Under the pieces are notes generated by a model. The model ran no database searches and was not told the DNA's origin. It saw only the letters and a program-made list of their open reading frames with translations. The translations under genes and the position numbers were made by a program. This document shows positions 1-6,188 of a stretch of DNA of 6,297 nt, piece after piece. The DNA is from Pseudomonadota bacterium (GTDB lineage Bacteria > Desulfobacterota > Syntrophobacteria > Syntrophobacterales > Syntrophobacteraceae), in contig JAEZXS010000408.1 in assembly GCA_023442755.1 (NCBI GenBank), positions 1 through 6,297 on the forward strand. Direction: 5' to 3'. Every line of letters begins with the position of its first letter. Position 1 is the stretch's first letter.

Positions 1-2
1 CG

Positions 3-1232
3 GAACGACTGTCCGAGCAGTTGGCGTGTTTCAATGACTGTTGGCATACGATACGGCTCAATGTTCCCTTCTACAAAAGCCTGAGCAGTTCAGTAAAACT
101 GCCGGAAAGTTTCCAATCATGGGAAGAGGTGATAGCGAAGCTCCCTGTCGTTGACCGCCCCCTGGTGCAAAAACATCATAAAGAACTTGCGGATGGGGGC
201 AGCCAACCTGAATGGCTGCGCACAACCGGGGGGTCTACTGCCCAACCCGTTCAGCTTCCGGCATGGAAACTGGAAGATGACTACACATCCCCGGATATCT
301 GGCTTGGGCGCTCGTGGTACGGGATTCGCCCGATCGATCGCCTCTTCATGATTTGGGGGCATGCTCACCTTTTGGGCACCGGATGGCGGGGGCTCTGTAA
401 CCGGTATAAACGCGAGATCAAAGACCGGCTGCTCGGGTACTATCGATTTTCCGCGTACAATATGAACGATGTGAGCATGAAAGCCGCTGCGGACGCCATG
501 CTTCGCTTCCGTCCGGATTACATGATCGGGTACAGCTTTGCCCTGGATGCCTTCGCCCGATCGAACCTGGACAAAGAAAAATCCCTCCGGGCAATCGAAT
601 TGAAAGCCGTCATCGGTGCTGCGGAGGCTTTTCCTGCTCTTGACAGCGTCGAACTCATCGAAAGAATCCTGGGCGCGCCCGTGGCCATGGAATATGGCTC
701 TGTCGAGACAAATCTCATGGCGCATTCGCATCCGGAGGGTGGCTACCGTGTCTTTTGGAAGACCTACTTTGTGGAAGCGCAGGAATCTGGGACATCGGGC
801 GGGAGGAGAATTCGTGTAACCAGTTTGTATCCGCGCTGTTTTCCTCTCATCCGGTATGACATCGGCGACGAAATCGAACTAGCTGCTGATGAGCCAGACC
901 TAGGTGTGACAAGGATTTCACGCATAATGGGTCGGTGCAACGACTATCTAATCCTGCGCGACGGCAGCCGGGTACACTCGGAACTTATCACTCATGCAGT
1001 CCGCTCATACAGAGAAGTGGCCGGTTACCAGACCATTCAGAATGGTAAGGATATCAAGCTGCTTATCGTCTCGCATCGCGATCTTTCACCCAGCGTAACG
1101 CGTGGCATTCTGGACCGCTTAGGAAAGATCCACCCGGAACTGGCTAATATTCAAGTGCATAGGGTGGCCGGCTTGCGGCAGACCATAGCAGGGAAAACCC
1201 CTATGGTGATCCGGGAATCGCCAAAAGCCTAA
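3..1232 (+). CDS. CapK/PaaK-like adenylate-forming enzyme (phenylacetate-CoA ligase family), 5' end missing
   Basis: This is an ANL-superfamily (AMP-forming) protein of the CapK/PaaK type. Such enzymes activate a carboxylic acid as acyl-AMP and often pass it to CoA; CapK-like members recur in capsule and exopolysaccharide loci, where their substrates are mostly unknown. Visible landmarks: the N-terminal NVPFYK block just after position 57, the phosphate-binding motif TTGGST (222-239), YGSVE (693-707, equivalent to the family's Y-G-x-x-E), RYDIGD (852-869), GRCND (930-944) and a near-terminal GK with its lysine codon at 1194-1196, which sits where the C-terminal catalytic lysine is expected. 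The reading frame is open to the left edge. A TTG at 21 is possible as a start, but the residues before it (ERLSEQ) look like normal family sequence, so I treat the gene as truncated by the window. The C-terminus is complete. It is separated from the next gene by 220 bp, so shared transcription is uncertain. Family call is firm; substrate is unknown. Confidence 0.85.
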   Translation, partial: ERLSEQLACFNDCWHTIRLNVPFYKSLSSSVKLPESFQSWEEVIAKLPVVDRPLVQKHHKELADGGSQPEWLRTTGGSTAQPVQLPAWKLEDDYTSPDIWLGRSWYGIRPIDRLFMIWGHAHLLGTGWRGLCNRYKREIKDRLLGYYRFSAYNMNDVSMKAAADAMLRFRPDYMIGYSFALDAFARSNLDKEKSLRAIELKAVIGAAEAFPALDSVELIERILGAPVAMEYGSVETNLMAHSHPEGGYRVFWKTYFVEAQESGTSGGRRIRVTSLYPRCFPLIRYDIGDEIELAADEPDLGVTRISRIMGRCNDYLILRDGSRVHSELITHAVRSYREVAGYQTIQNGKDIKLLIVSHRDLSPSVTRGILDRLGKIHPELANIQVHRVAGLRQTIAGKTPMVIRESPKA

Positions 1233-1344
1233 TTGAGTGTGATGTCCCGGAAACAATTGGATATTTACCGTGAACCAGCCTCCATATCCAGGCGGAATCT
1301 TTAGCCTGTATATCTAAGTTCGCAAAGTATTGAAAAACATCTCG

Positions 1345-1364
1345 ATTCCTGCTTTTGCCGGAAT
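1345..1364. repeat. Degenerate dispersed palindromic repeat (REP-like) in the intergenic gap
   Basis: A 20-bp imperfect palindrome: arms ATTCCTGC and GCCGGAAT pair with one mismatch around a TTTT loop, followed by GACGAC. On the minus strand it begins GTCATTCCGGC, resembling the GTCATTCC-type palindromes scattered through intergenic regions of many proteobacteria. It lies in the only gap of the window (1233-1452). The rest of that gap is AT-richer; I see no convincing sigma70 promoter and no GC stem plus T-run terminator after the stop at 1232. The repeat family assignment is from memory of the motif. Confidence 0.5.
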
Positions 1365-1452
1365 GACGACCAAGTGTTCTTTGCTCACTTATTACTGAAT
1401 ATTTGGAAGGCGACATTATTTGCATAGAAAATTCCCCAGGTAAAGTGAACGG

Positions 1453-2610
1453 ATGAGACTGGCTATTGTGAACCTGACTGGCGGCGGTCTCAGTGGCGGT
1501 TATAGGAAGTATCTGAAAAATATGCTGCCTCGCCTGACCCGCCATAAGGATGTCGAAGCCCTGCTCTGTCTCATTCCCGAGGGCAGCAGCGATATTTCTT
1601 CATGGCTCACGGACGTGCCCGACGCCGATTATTCCTTTTGTTCCCCTATTACAGTAAAGCACCTGGTCCATATTCCGGACAGGAATATGGCGGCCTGTAT
1701 CGACCGTTTCGCCCCTGACGTCATCTTCATGCCGGTGGATCGATATATCGGTTTCAACGGCATACCGGTCGTGAATATGGTTCGCAACATGGAGCCTCTT
1801 ATTCCAAATATGAAAGATGATAACCTGAAGGAAAGATTCAGGAAATTCGTCCAACGAAAGCTCACCTGCAATTCCGTCAGGCAAGCAGACCATACCATTG
1901 CCGTTTCGAAATTCGTAAAAGAATACCTCGTCGGCGCCATACATATTCCGCAGGAGAAGGTATCACACGTTTACCATGGAATTGCTTTGCCGCGGAAGGC
2001 AACTTCCAGGCCGGCAAGCCTTCCGCCGGCCTGGAACGGAGGTTTTCTATTTACATGCGGGTCGATCCGGCCTGCTCGCGGCCTTGAAGATGCGTTTGCA
2101 GCGCTCGATGAGCTTAAGTTCAACAACTTCGCTATGCGGCTGGTGATAGCAGGAGACACGGGGGCGGGCATGATCCGATACCACGATCAACTGGATCGGC
2201 TGCTCAAAGGATCAGGCCTGACGGACAAAGTCTGCTGGGCGGGGAACCTGAACGATGACGAGATGCGCTGGTGCTACGAGAACTGCGGCTTATTCATTAT
2301 GACAAGCCGCATAGAGGCGTGTCCGAATATTGCTCTGGAGGCGATGAGCCACGGGTGCCTGTGTATTTCTACAGACTCGCCACCCATGCCGGAATTTTTC
2401 GAGCAAAGCGCCATTTACTATCGCCATGGAGATGGGAAGTCGCTCTGTTCGGCTATCCAGCATGCGTTGAGTTTATCCGAGGGACAGCAAAAGGATATGT
2501 CCTCGAAGGCCAGGATCAGGGCATCGCAATTTTCGTGGGACGTTTGTGCTCGCGAGACGGTGAATACGCTAACACAGGTCATGACATCCGCCGGCAAAGG
2601 AAGAGAGTGA
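1453..2610 (+). CDS. Glycosyltransferase, GT4-like (GT-B fold)
   Basis: A 385-residue protein with the full two-domain GT-B layout, expected at the cytoplasmic side of the inner membrane and transferring a sugar from a nucleotide donor to a growing glycan. The N-terminal domain opens with a glycine-rich loop (G10-G12, G15-G16). The phrase ADHTIAVSKFVKEYL near residues 144-158 matches the end of the acceptor domain in GT4 enzymes. The C-terminal donor domain begins after a linker near residue 185, has CGSIRPARG (202-210) where the family usually has G-R-x(4)-K-G, and carries the retaining-enzyme E-x7-E motif as E288/E296 within EACPNIALEAMSHG. Length is typical. The ATG at 1453 is preceded by a modest AGG at 1438-1440; no better start was seen. 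Its stop overlaps the GTG of the DUF362 gene by four bases. Donor and acceptor sugars cannot be read from sequence. Confidence 0.9.
   Translation: MRLAIVNLTGGGLSGGYRKYLKNMLPRLTRHKDVEALLCLIPEGSSDISSWLTDVPDADYSFCSPITVKHLVHIPDRNMAACIDRFAPDVIFMPVDRYIGFNGIPVVNMVRNMEPLIPNMKDDNLKERFRKFVQRKLTCNSVRQADHTIAVSKFVKEYLVGAIHIPQEKVSHVYHGIALPRKATSRPASLPPAWNGGFLFTCGSIRPARGLEDAFAALDELKFNNFAMRLVIAGDTGAGMIRYHDQLDRLLKGSGLTDKVCWAGNLNDDEMRWCYENCGLFIMTSRIEACPNIALEAMSHGCLCISTDSPPMPEFFEQSAIYYRHGDGKSLCSAIQHALSLSEGQQKDMSSKARIRASQFSWDVCARETVNTLTQVMTSAGKGRE
1993..2036. repeat. Perfect 12-bp inverted repeat with pseudoknot potential inside the glycosyltransferase gene
   Basis: Bases 2004-2015 (TTCCAGGCCGGC) are exactly complementary to 2025-2036, leaving a 9-base loop (2016-2024). 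In addition, CGGAAGGC at 1993-2000 is complementary to 2018-2025, that is, to the loop plus the first base of the right arm, so the RNA could form either the hairpin with a loop-to-upstream interaction (H-type pseudoknot) or an alternative stem. The segment encodes a Pro/Ala/Ser-rich stretch in the linker between the two GT-B domains. It could be a REP-like insertion tolerated in frame, an RNA structure, or chance in GC-rich codons. Confidence 0.75.
2597..2603 (+). promoter_or_regulatory. Shine-Dalgarno that fixes the DUF362 start at GTG 2607
   Basis: AAGGAAG lies inside the last codons of the glycosyltransferase gene. The spacing from AGGA to the GTG at 2607 is about 5-6 bases, which is near ideal. 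This supports the overlapping GTG rather than any of the upstream in-frame starts buried in the preceding gene. Confidence 0.7.
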
Positions 2611-3587
2611 AGCCTACCGTTTTTCTGGAAAAATTGGCGCCGAACCCGGTCGAACTCGAAAAGCAGTTTGACGATGCAATACATGCTCTCTCTTTGGCCG
2701 CAGAATTCGACAGAGCCAGGGCTATATTTGTCAAGCCGAACCTTACTTACCCTTCCTATAGGATGGGCGTCACTACACAAAAAAGCTTCGTGGCGCACCT
2801 GGTTGCATCGCTCAGGAAGATCAACTCCACGACCAAGATTTATATCGGAGAGGGCGAAGGGGGCTACAACAGCTTCTCGATGACCCAGGCGATGCGCACG
2901 ATGGGTTTTTTTGAACTCGAAGAATCCTATCCCTCCGTCCACATTGTAAATCTGTCCGAGCTTCCCACATGCCCGGTGAAACTGCAAGCCGGGGACGCTC
3001 GCTTTGAGTTGAGCCTGCCCAGGCTATTTTTCGAGGAAATCGATTTTTCCATCAGCTGCCCCGTACCCAAAATTCACTGCATGACGAAGCTTACGCTCTC
3101 CATGAAGAACCAATGGGGCTGCCTGCCGGATACCATGAGGCTCAAGAACCATTATGTTTTCGATGAGATAATCGGGCAGGTATGCGATAAGCTCAAATTC
3201 CGCTTTGCTTTCCTCGACGGCAAATACGGTCTCGACCACAATGGCCCCTTGCTCGGCGACCCGGTGGAAGTGAACTGGTTCGCAGCTTCCAATTCTTTGG
3301 GCGCGTTCGATGTTGTTGTTTCCGAGATGATGGGATTTGACTGGCGGAAAATAGCTCACTTGAAGTCGGCATCAAAATACGGCCTCATTCCAAAGAGGGA
3401 ACAAATCGAGGTTCTTGGCGATGTTTGCGCTTTGAAGAGAAAGTTCACTCTGCAAAGATCCTTTTGGAATTATCCGGCCCTGGCCGCATTCCACTCGCAA
3501 AAGCTTACTCACCTGTTTTACTTCTCCGGCATGTCCAAGCTCCTGCACGATATCATGTACACCTTTAGAAAAAGACCGATAGGATAA
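2607..3587 (+). CDS. DUF362 domain protein
   Basis: A 326-residue protein of the DUF362 family, whose biochemical role is not established; some members are fused to ferredoxin-like domains. Visible family blocks: VKPNL with a following TT (residues 42-57), IYIGEGEGG (78-86), a PKIHCMTKLTLSMKNQWGCLP segment (154-174) matching the family's P-K-x-x-x-H ... K-N-x-x-G-x-x-P core, and DGKYGLDHNGPLLGDP (204-219), then FDVVVSEMMGFDW. Cysteines are present (for example 122, 151, 158, 172, 193) but not in a CxxCxxC arrangement, so a classical 4Fe-4S ferredoxin motif is absent. No signal peptide is seen, so it is probably cytoplasmic. The frame is open back to 2271, but that region is the glycosyltransferase gene and the added residues do not resemble the family; GTG 2607 with a good Shine-Dalgarno is chosen. 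It overlaps the preceding stop by four bases and the following ATG by one, so it is embedded in the glycan operon. Its job there is unknown. Confidence 0.85.
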   Translation: MKPTVFLEKLAPNPVELEKQFDDAIHALSLAAEFDRARAIFVKPNLTYPSYRMGVTTQKSFVAHLVASLRKINSTTKIYIGEGEGGYNSFSMTQAMRTMGFFELEESYPSVHIVNLSELPTCPVKLQAGDARFELSLPRLFFEEIDFSISCPVPKIHCMTKLTLSMKNQWGCLPDTMRLKNHYVFDEIIGQVCDKLKFRFAFLDGKYGLDHNGPLLGDPVEVNWFAASNSLGAFDVVVSEMMGFDWRKIAHLKSASKYGLIPKREQIEVLGDVCALKRKFTLQRSFWNYPALAAFHSQKLTHLFYFSGMSKLLHDIMYTFRKRPIG

Positions 3588-4720
3588 TGATACGAAGCGT
3601 CTATCCTGAACTGGCCAGGATCGTTATTGCGATACTCATCGCCTTCGTGGCGATCGTCTTCACCGCTGGCCAGAGAATCGATCTTGAAAACCTCGCCAAA
3701 GGCGAAGAGAACACTTCGCGCATGGAGCAGGAGAATGGCAGGCCCTATACCGCATGCACGGTCAAGGACATCAAGGAGATCTTGGACGCCTGCAACTCCG
3801 AGAAAAACAAGGAAGGATGCAACTCCCCCTGCCGCATGCTCTGGCTCGGCAATTCGCAACTGCACTACATCAACCAGTACAAGGAGGGCAACCATCTTGC
3901 TCCTTATTGGTTGAAATCGCTTTGGAACAACCCCGAATGCATCGAACCGCTCGGCTGTTCACTCCCCAACGCCGATTTCCAGGAGTACCTCATACTCAGC
4001 CGCTATGCCGCCCTCCGCATGCCCATTCAGTTGCTGATCATGGAGCTTGTTTTTGACGATTTGCGAGAAGACGCCCTGAGAGATGATTTCAACGAAATTC
4101 TGTCTTCCCGTGCCGGTGCCGAAATAAGGCAGACCTCGCCGACGGCCGAGGCCATCGTGGGCCGTTTTCTTCTCAGGAACAAAGAGGCAGGAGGCGGGGA
4201 ACAGGGAGCGCTTTCCGGGACCATTCAGGAATCTGTGGAGAAATGGTTGAACGGAACACTTTCCGCCTCCTGGGGCCTATGGGCCAGCCGCCCCCAGATA
4301 GAAGGGAATGTCTACCTTGGACTATATAATCTTCGCAACTATCTGCTGGGAATCAAACCGACGACTGTGAGGAAGATGATCCGGACGCGCTACGATCTCA
4401 ATATGCAAGCGCTTCAGGATATCCTTCAGGATTGTTGGCAACGGCGGATTCCCGTGCTGCTTTACATCGCACCCATCCGTCAGGATAAACCCATTCCTTA
4501 CGATCGAAAAGAGTATGCGGAGTGGAAACAGGAAGTCACCGCAGTGGCCCGGGGTTTCGGGGCGCGCCTCGTTAATCTCGAACAACTCATTCCGGGCGAT
4601 ATGTGGGGTTCCTACACAGTGGACGACGTCGACTTCATGCATTTCCAGGGGCCCGGGCACCAGATGGTTGCGGAAGCCCTCCTTCCCCATGTTCTGGCAA
4701 TCGTGGGAAGAAAGAACTGA
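3587..4720 (+). CDS. Membrane-anchored SGNH-hydrolase-like protein, partner of the MBOAT acyltransferase
   Basis: A 377-residue protein with one N-terminal hydrophobic helix (about residues 9-27) and no further membrane spans, so most of it should be periplasmic. SGNH-type motifs: LWLGNSQLH (85-93), where GNS with Ser90 replaces the usual GDS of block I; LIMELVFDDLRED around residues 149-161; and DFMH (349-352), the D-x-x-H of block V, followed by GPGHQMVAEALL. It is directly upstream of, and overlapping by one base, an AlgI-like MBOAT gene, as in the AlgI/AlgJ/AlgX, PatA/PatB and DltB/DltD pairs, where the MBOAT exports acyl groups and the SGNH or DltD-like partner transfers them to a glycan. 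Six cysteines fall between residues 57 and 124. The ATG at 3587 overlaps the preceding TAA; AGGA at 3581-3584 is only two bases from it, an unusually tight spacing, but the next in-frame Met (46) would delete the membrane helix. Whether it acts as a transferase, an esterase or a binding partner is inference. Confidence 0.8.
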   Translation: MIRSVYPELARIVIAILIAFVAIVFTAGQRIDLENLAKGEENTSRMEQENGRPYTACTVKDIKEILDACNSEKNKEGCNSPCRMLWLGNSQLHYINQYKEGNHLAPYWLKSLWNNPECIEPLGCSLPNADFQEYLILSRYAALRMPIQLLIMELVFDDLREDALRDDFNEILSSRAGAEIRQTSPTAEAIVGRFLLRNKEAGGGEQGALSGTIQESVEKWLNGTLSASWGLWASRPQIEGNVYLGLYNLRNYLLGIKPTTVRKMIRTRYDLNMQALQDILQDCWQRRIPVLLYIAPIRQDKPIPYDRKEYAEWKQEVTAVARGFGARLVNLEQLIPGDMWGSYTVDDVDFMHFQGPGHQMVAEALLPHVLAIVGRKN

Positions 4721-6180
4721 TGTTTTTCAACTCTCTCAGTTATCTTCTATTTTTGGCAATCGCCCTTCTGGTCTACTGGTTTTTGCCCCGCAGGTGGGGC
4801 CGGTACTGGTTGCTGTTGGCGAGCATTGTCTTTTATGGTTTCTGGAAGGTCCAGTTTGTATTCCTCATCGTTTTTTCCGCCTTCGTGGATTTCTTCGTAT
4901 CCCTGCGCATCCAGGATGCATCCACTCAGAAAACCAGAAAACGCTGGCTTTGGACAAGTGTGGTTATCCAGCTCGGTTTGCTTGCATACTTCAAATATAC
5001 CTATTTCATCATCGACAACATCGCCGGGTTTGGCAGTCTGTTCGGAGCAGATTGGCATATATCTCTATGGAAGATCACTTTGCCCCTCGGCATCAGCTTC
5101 TACACCTTCGTATCTCTGAGCTATACCATTGACGTTTACCGACGTCTGATCGATCCCGTGAGAGATTTCAGCCTATTCCTGACCTATGTCATATTCTGGC
5201 CCCATATGATCGCCGGCCCAATTTTGCGGGGCCACGAACTTATCACTCAGCTGAAGCTCGGTTATCGCTTTAGTCTCGAAAATGCCCTGGCCGGCTTCAA
5301 GCTGATTGTGTCCGGACTTTTTCTCAAGGTGGCGCTGGCCGATCAGATTGCGCCTCTTGTGGACAGCGCATTCACCGTCAAGCCCGAGATGCTGGGCGGG
5401 CTTGATGTTTGGACAATGGCCTTCGGATTTGGTTTTCAAATCTACTTCGACTTCGCTGGTTACAGCCTTGTGGCAATCGGCTCGGCCCGACTCCTCGGCA
5501 TCCATTTCCCCGATAATTTCAACTGGCCGTATCTTGCCGTATCCCCGCGCGATTTCTGGAAGCGCTGGCATATCACGCTTTCCTCATGGGTACGGGATTA
5601 TCTATATCTTCCACTGAGTGGAGCCCGCTACAGGGATCGGTCTGACGGCGGCATCGATGTAGAAGTAGCAAACACGAGAACATCCAAACAGATGCTCGCT
5701 GCCGCCCTTTTCCTCTCATGGTTCATAATGGGCCTCTGGCATGGGGCAAGCTGGAACTTCGCCCTTTGGGGAATATGGCACGCCGCGTTGATCTTTATTT
5801 ACCGGATGGTATCGGATCGATTCAAAGGCATAAACGGCCGCATGGCTTCACTCATCGGCTGGTGCCTTACCCTGTCGGCCGTCATGCTCGCCTGGATTCC
5901 CTTCCGTGCGGTGTCGCTGACGCAGACTTTTCAGCTTCTCGGGAAGATAATAAGCCCGGGAACCTATCTTCATCTGTCCTTCAGAGAAAACTTCTACCTG
6001 ATCGTATTTCTCATCCTGGCTGTAATGCTTCTATCCGGCTTTCTGAGGAGGTCCGAACACCCGCTCGTTCAACGTCCGATCGTCAGGCATGTCGCCGAAA
6101 CGGCGGTCCTGAGCCTGATGATTTATGCGGTTTTCGTTTTCCTAAAACCTGTAAACCAATTCATCTATTTTCAGTTTTAG
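4720..6180 (+). CDS. AlgI-like MBOAT family O-acyltransferase
   Basis: A 486-residue polytopic inner-membrane protein, slightly shorter than alginate AlgI (about 520). MBOAT proteins move acyl groups, commonly acetyl, from a cytoplasmic donor across the membrane for glycan O-acylation. Visible landmarks in order: the N-terminal FFNSLSYLLFL start typical of the AlgI branch, ISFYTF (125-130), WPHMIAGPI (160-168), FQIYFDFAGYS ending near residue 249, the core block DFWKRWHITLSSWVRDYLYLPLSG (His284), the conserved histidine in MGLWHGASWNF (His341, aligning with the catalytic His of the family) and WIPFRA (392-397). Many hydrophobic segments, roughly ten or more, are present. The frame extends back to 4603, but the added residues are polar and lie inside the SGNH gene; ATG 4720 gives the family N-terminus and has GGGAAG at 4705-4710. 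A polar stretch at residues 304-323 precedes the helix leading to His341. Start and stop overlaps tie it to the SGNH gene. The acyl donor and the glycan acceptor are unknown. Confidence 0.93.
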   Translation: MFFNSLSYLLFLAIALLVYWFLPRRWGRYWLLLASIVFYGFWKVQFVFLIVFSAFVDFFVSLRIQDASTQKTRKRWLWTSVVIQLGLLAYFKYTYFIIDNIAGFGSLFGADWHISLWKITLPLGISFYTFVSLSYTIDVYRRLIDPVRDFSLFLTYVIFWPHMIAGPILRGHELITQLKLGYRFSLENALAGFKLIVSGLFLKVALADQIAPLVDSAFTVKPEMLGGLDVWTMAFGFGFQIYFDFAGYSLVAIGSARLLGIHFPDNFNWPYLAVSPRDFWKRWHITLSSWVRDYLYLPLSGARYRDRSDGGIDVEVANTRTSKQMLAAALFLSWFIMGLWHGASWNFALWGIWHAALIFIYRMVSDRFKGINGRMASLIGWCLTLSAVMLAWIPFRAVSLTQTFQLLGKIISPGTYLHLSFRENFYLIVFLILAVMLLSGFLRRSEHPLVQRPIVRHVAETAVLSLMIYAVFVFLKPVNQFIYFQF

Positions 6181-6184
6181 GAGG
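6178..6184 (+). promoter_or_regulatory. Strong Shine-Dalgarno sharing the MBOAT stop codon
   Basis: TAGGAGG: the TAG is the MBOAT stop (6178-6180) and AGGAGG (6179-6184) is a consensus Shine-Dalgarno four bases before the ATG at 6189. A terminating ribosome sits directly on the next gene's ribosome binding site, which favours coupled translation. Confidence 0.8.
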
Positions 6185-6188
6185 ATAA

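Noticed and set aside
117..731. 204-codon open frame on the minus strand
   Set aside because: It lies opposite the CapK-like gene, has no recognisable domain and no ribosome binding context; it mirrors the codon bias of the real gene.
1381..1452. Possible promoter for the downstream operon (CATTAT at 1414-1419)
   Set aside because: No -35-like hexamer lies at a suitable distance, so the match is no better than expected in AT-rich DNA.
1201..1545. 114-codon minus-strand frame spanning the intergenic gap, considered as a small gene
   Set aside because: It runs into both neighbouring genes, has no recognisable product and no clear ribosome binding site.
2271..2606. Upstream extension of the DUF362 gene
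   Set aside because: The frame is open, but the residues are an out-of-frame reading of the glycosyltransferase gene; GTG 2607 has the good Shine-Dalgarno and gives a family-like N-terminus.
2418..2987. 189-codon open frame on the minus strand
   Set aside because: It crosses the junction of two well-supported + strand genes and its translation shows no family features.
4142..4170. Stem ACGGCC/GGCCGT followed by TTTTCTTCTC, resembling a terminator
   Set aside because: Only six base pairs with a 12-base loop, an interrupted T-run, and it lies inside the SGNH coding region.
4603..4719. Upstream extension of the MBOAT gene
   Set aside because: The added residues are polar and come from the SGNH gene in another frame; AlgI-like proteins begin at the FFNSL block encoded from 4720.
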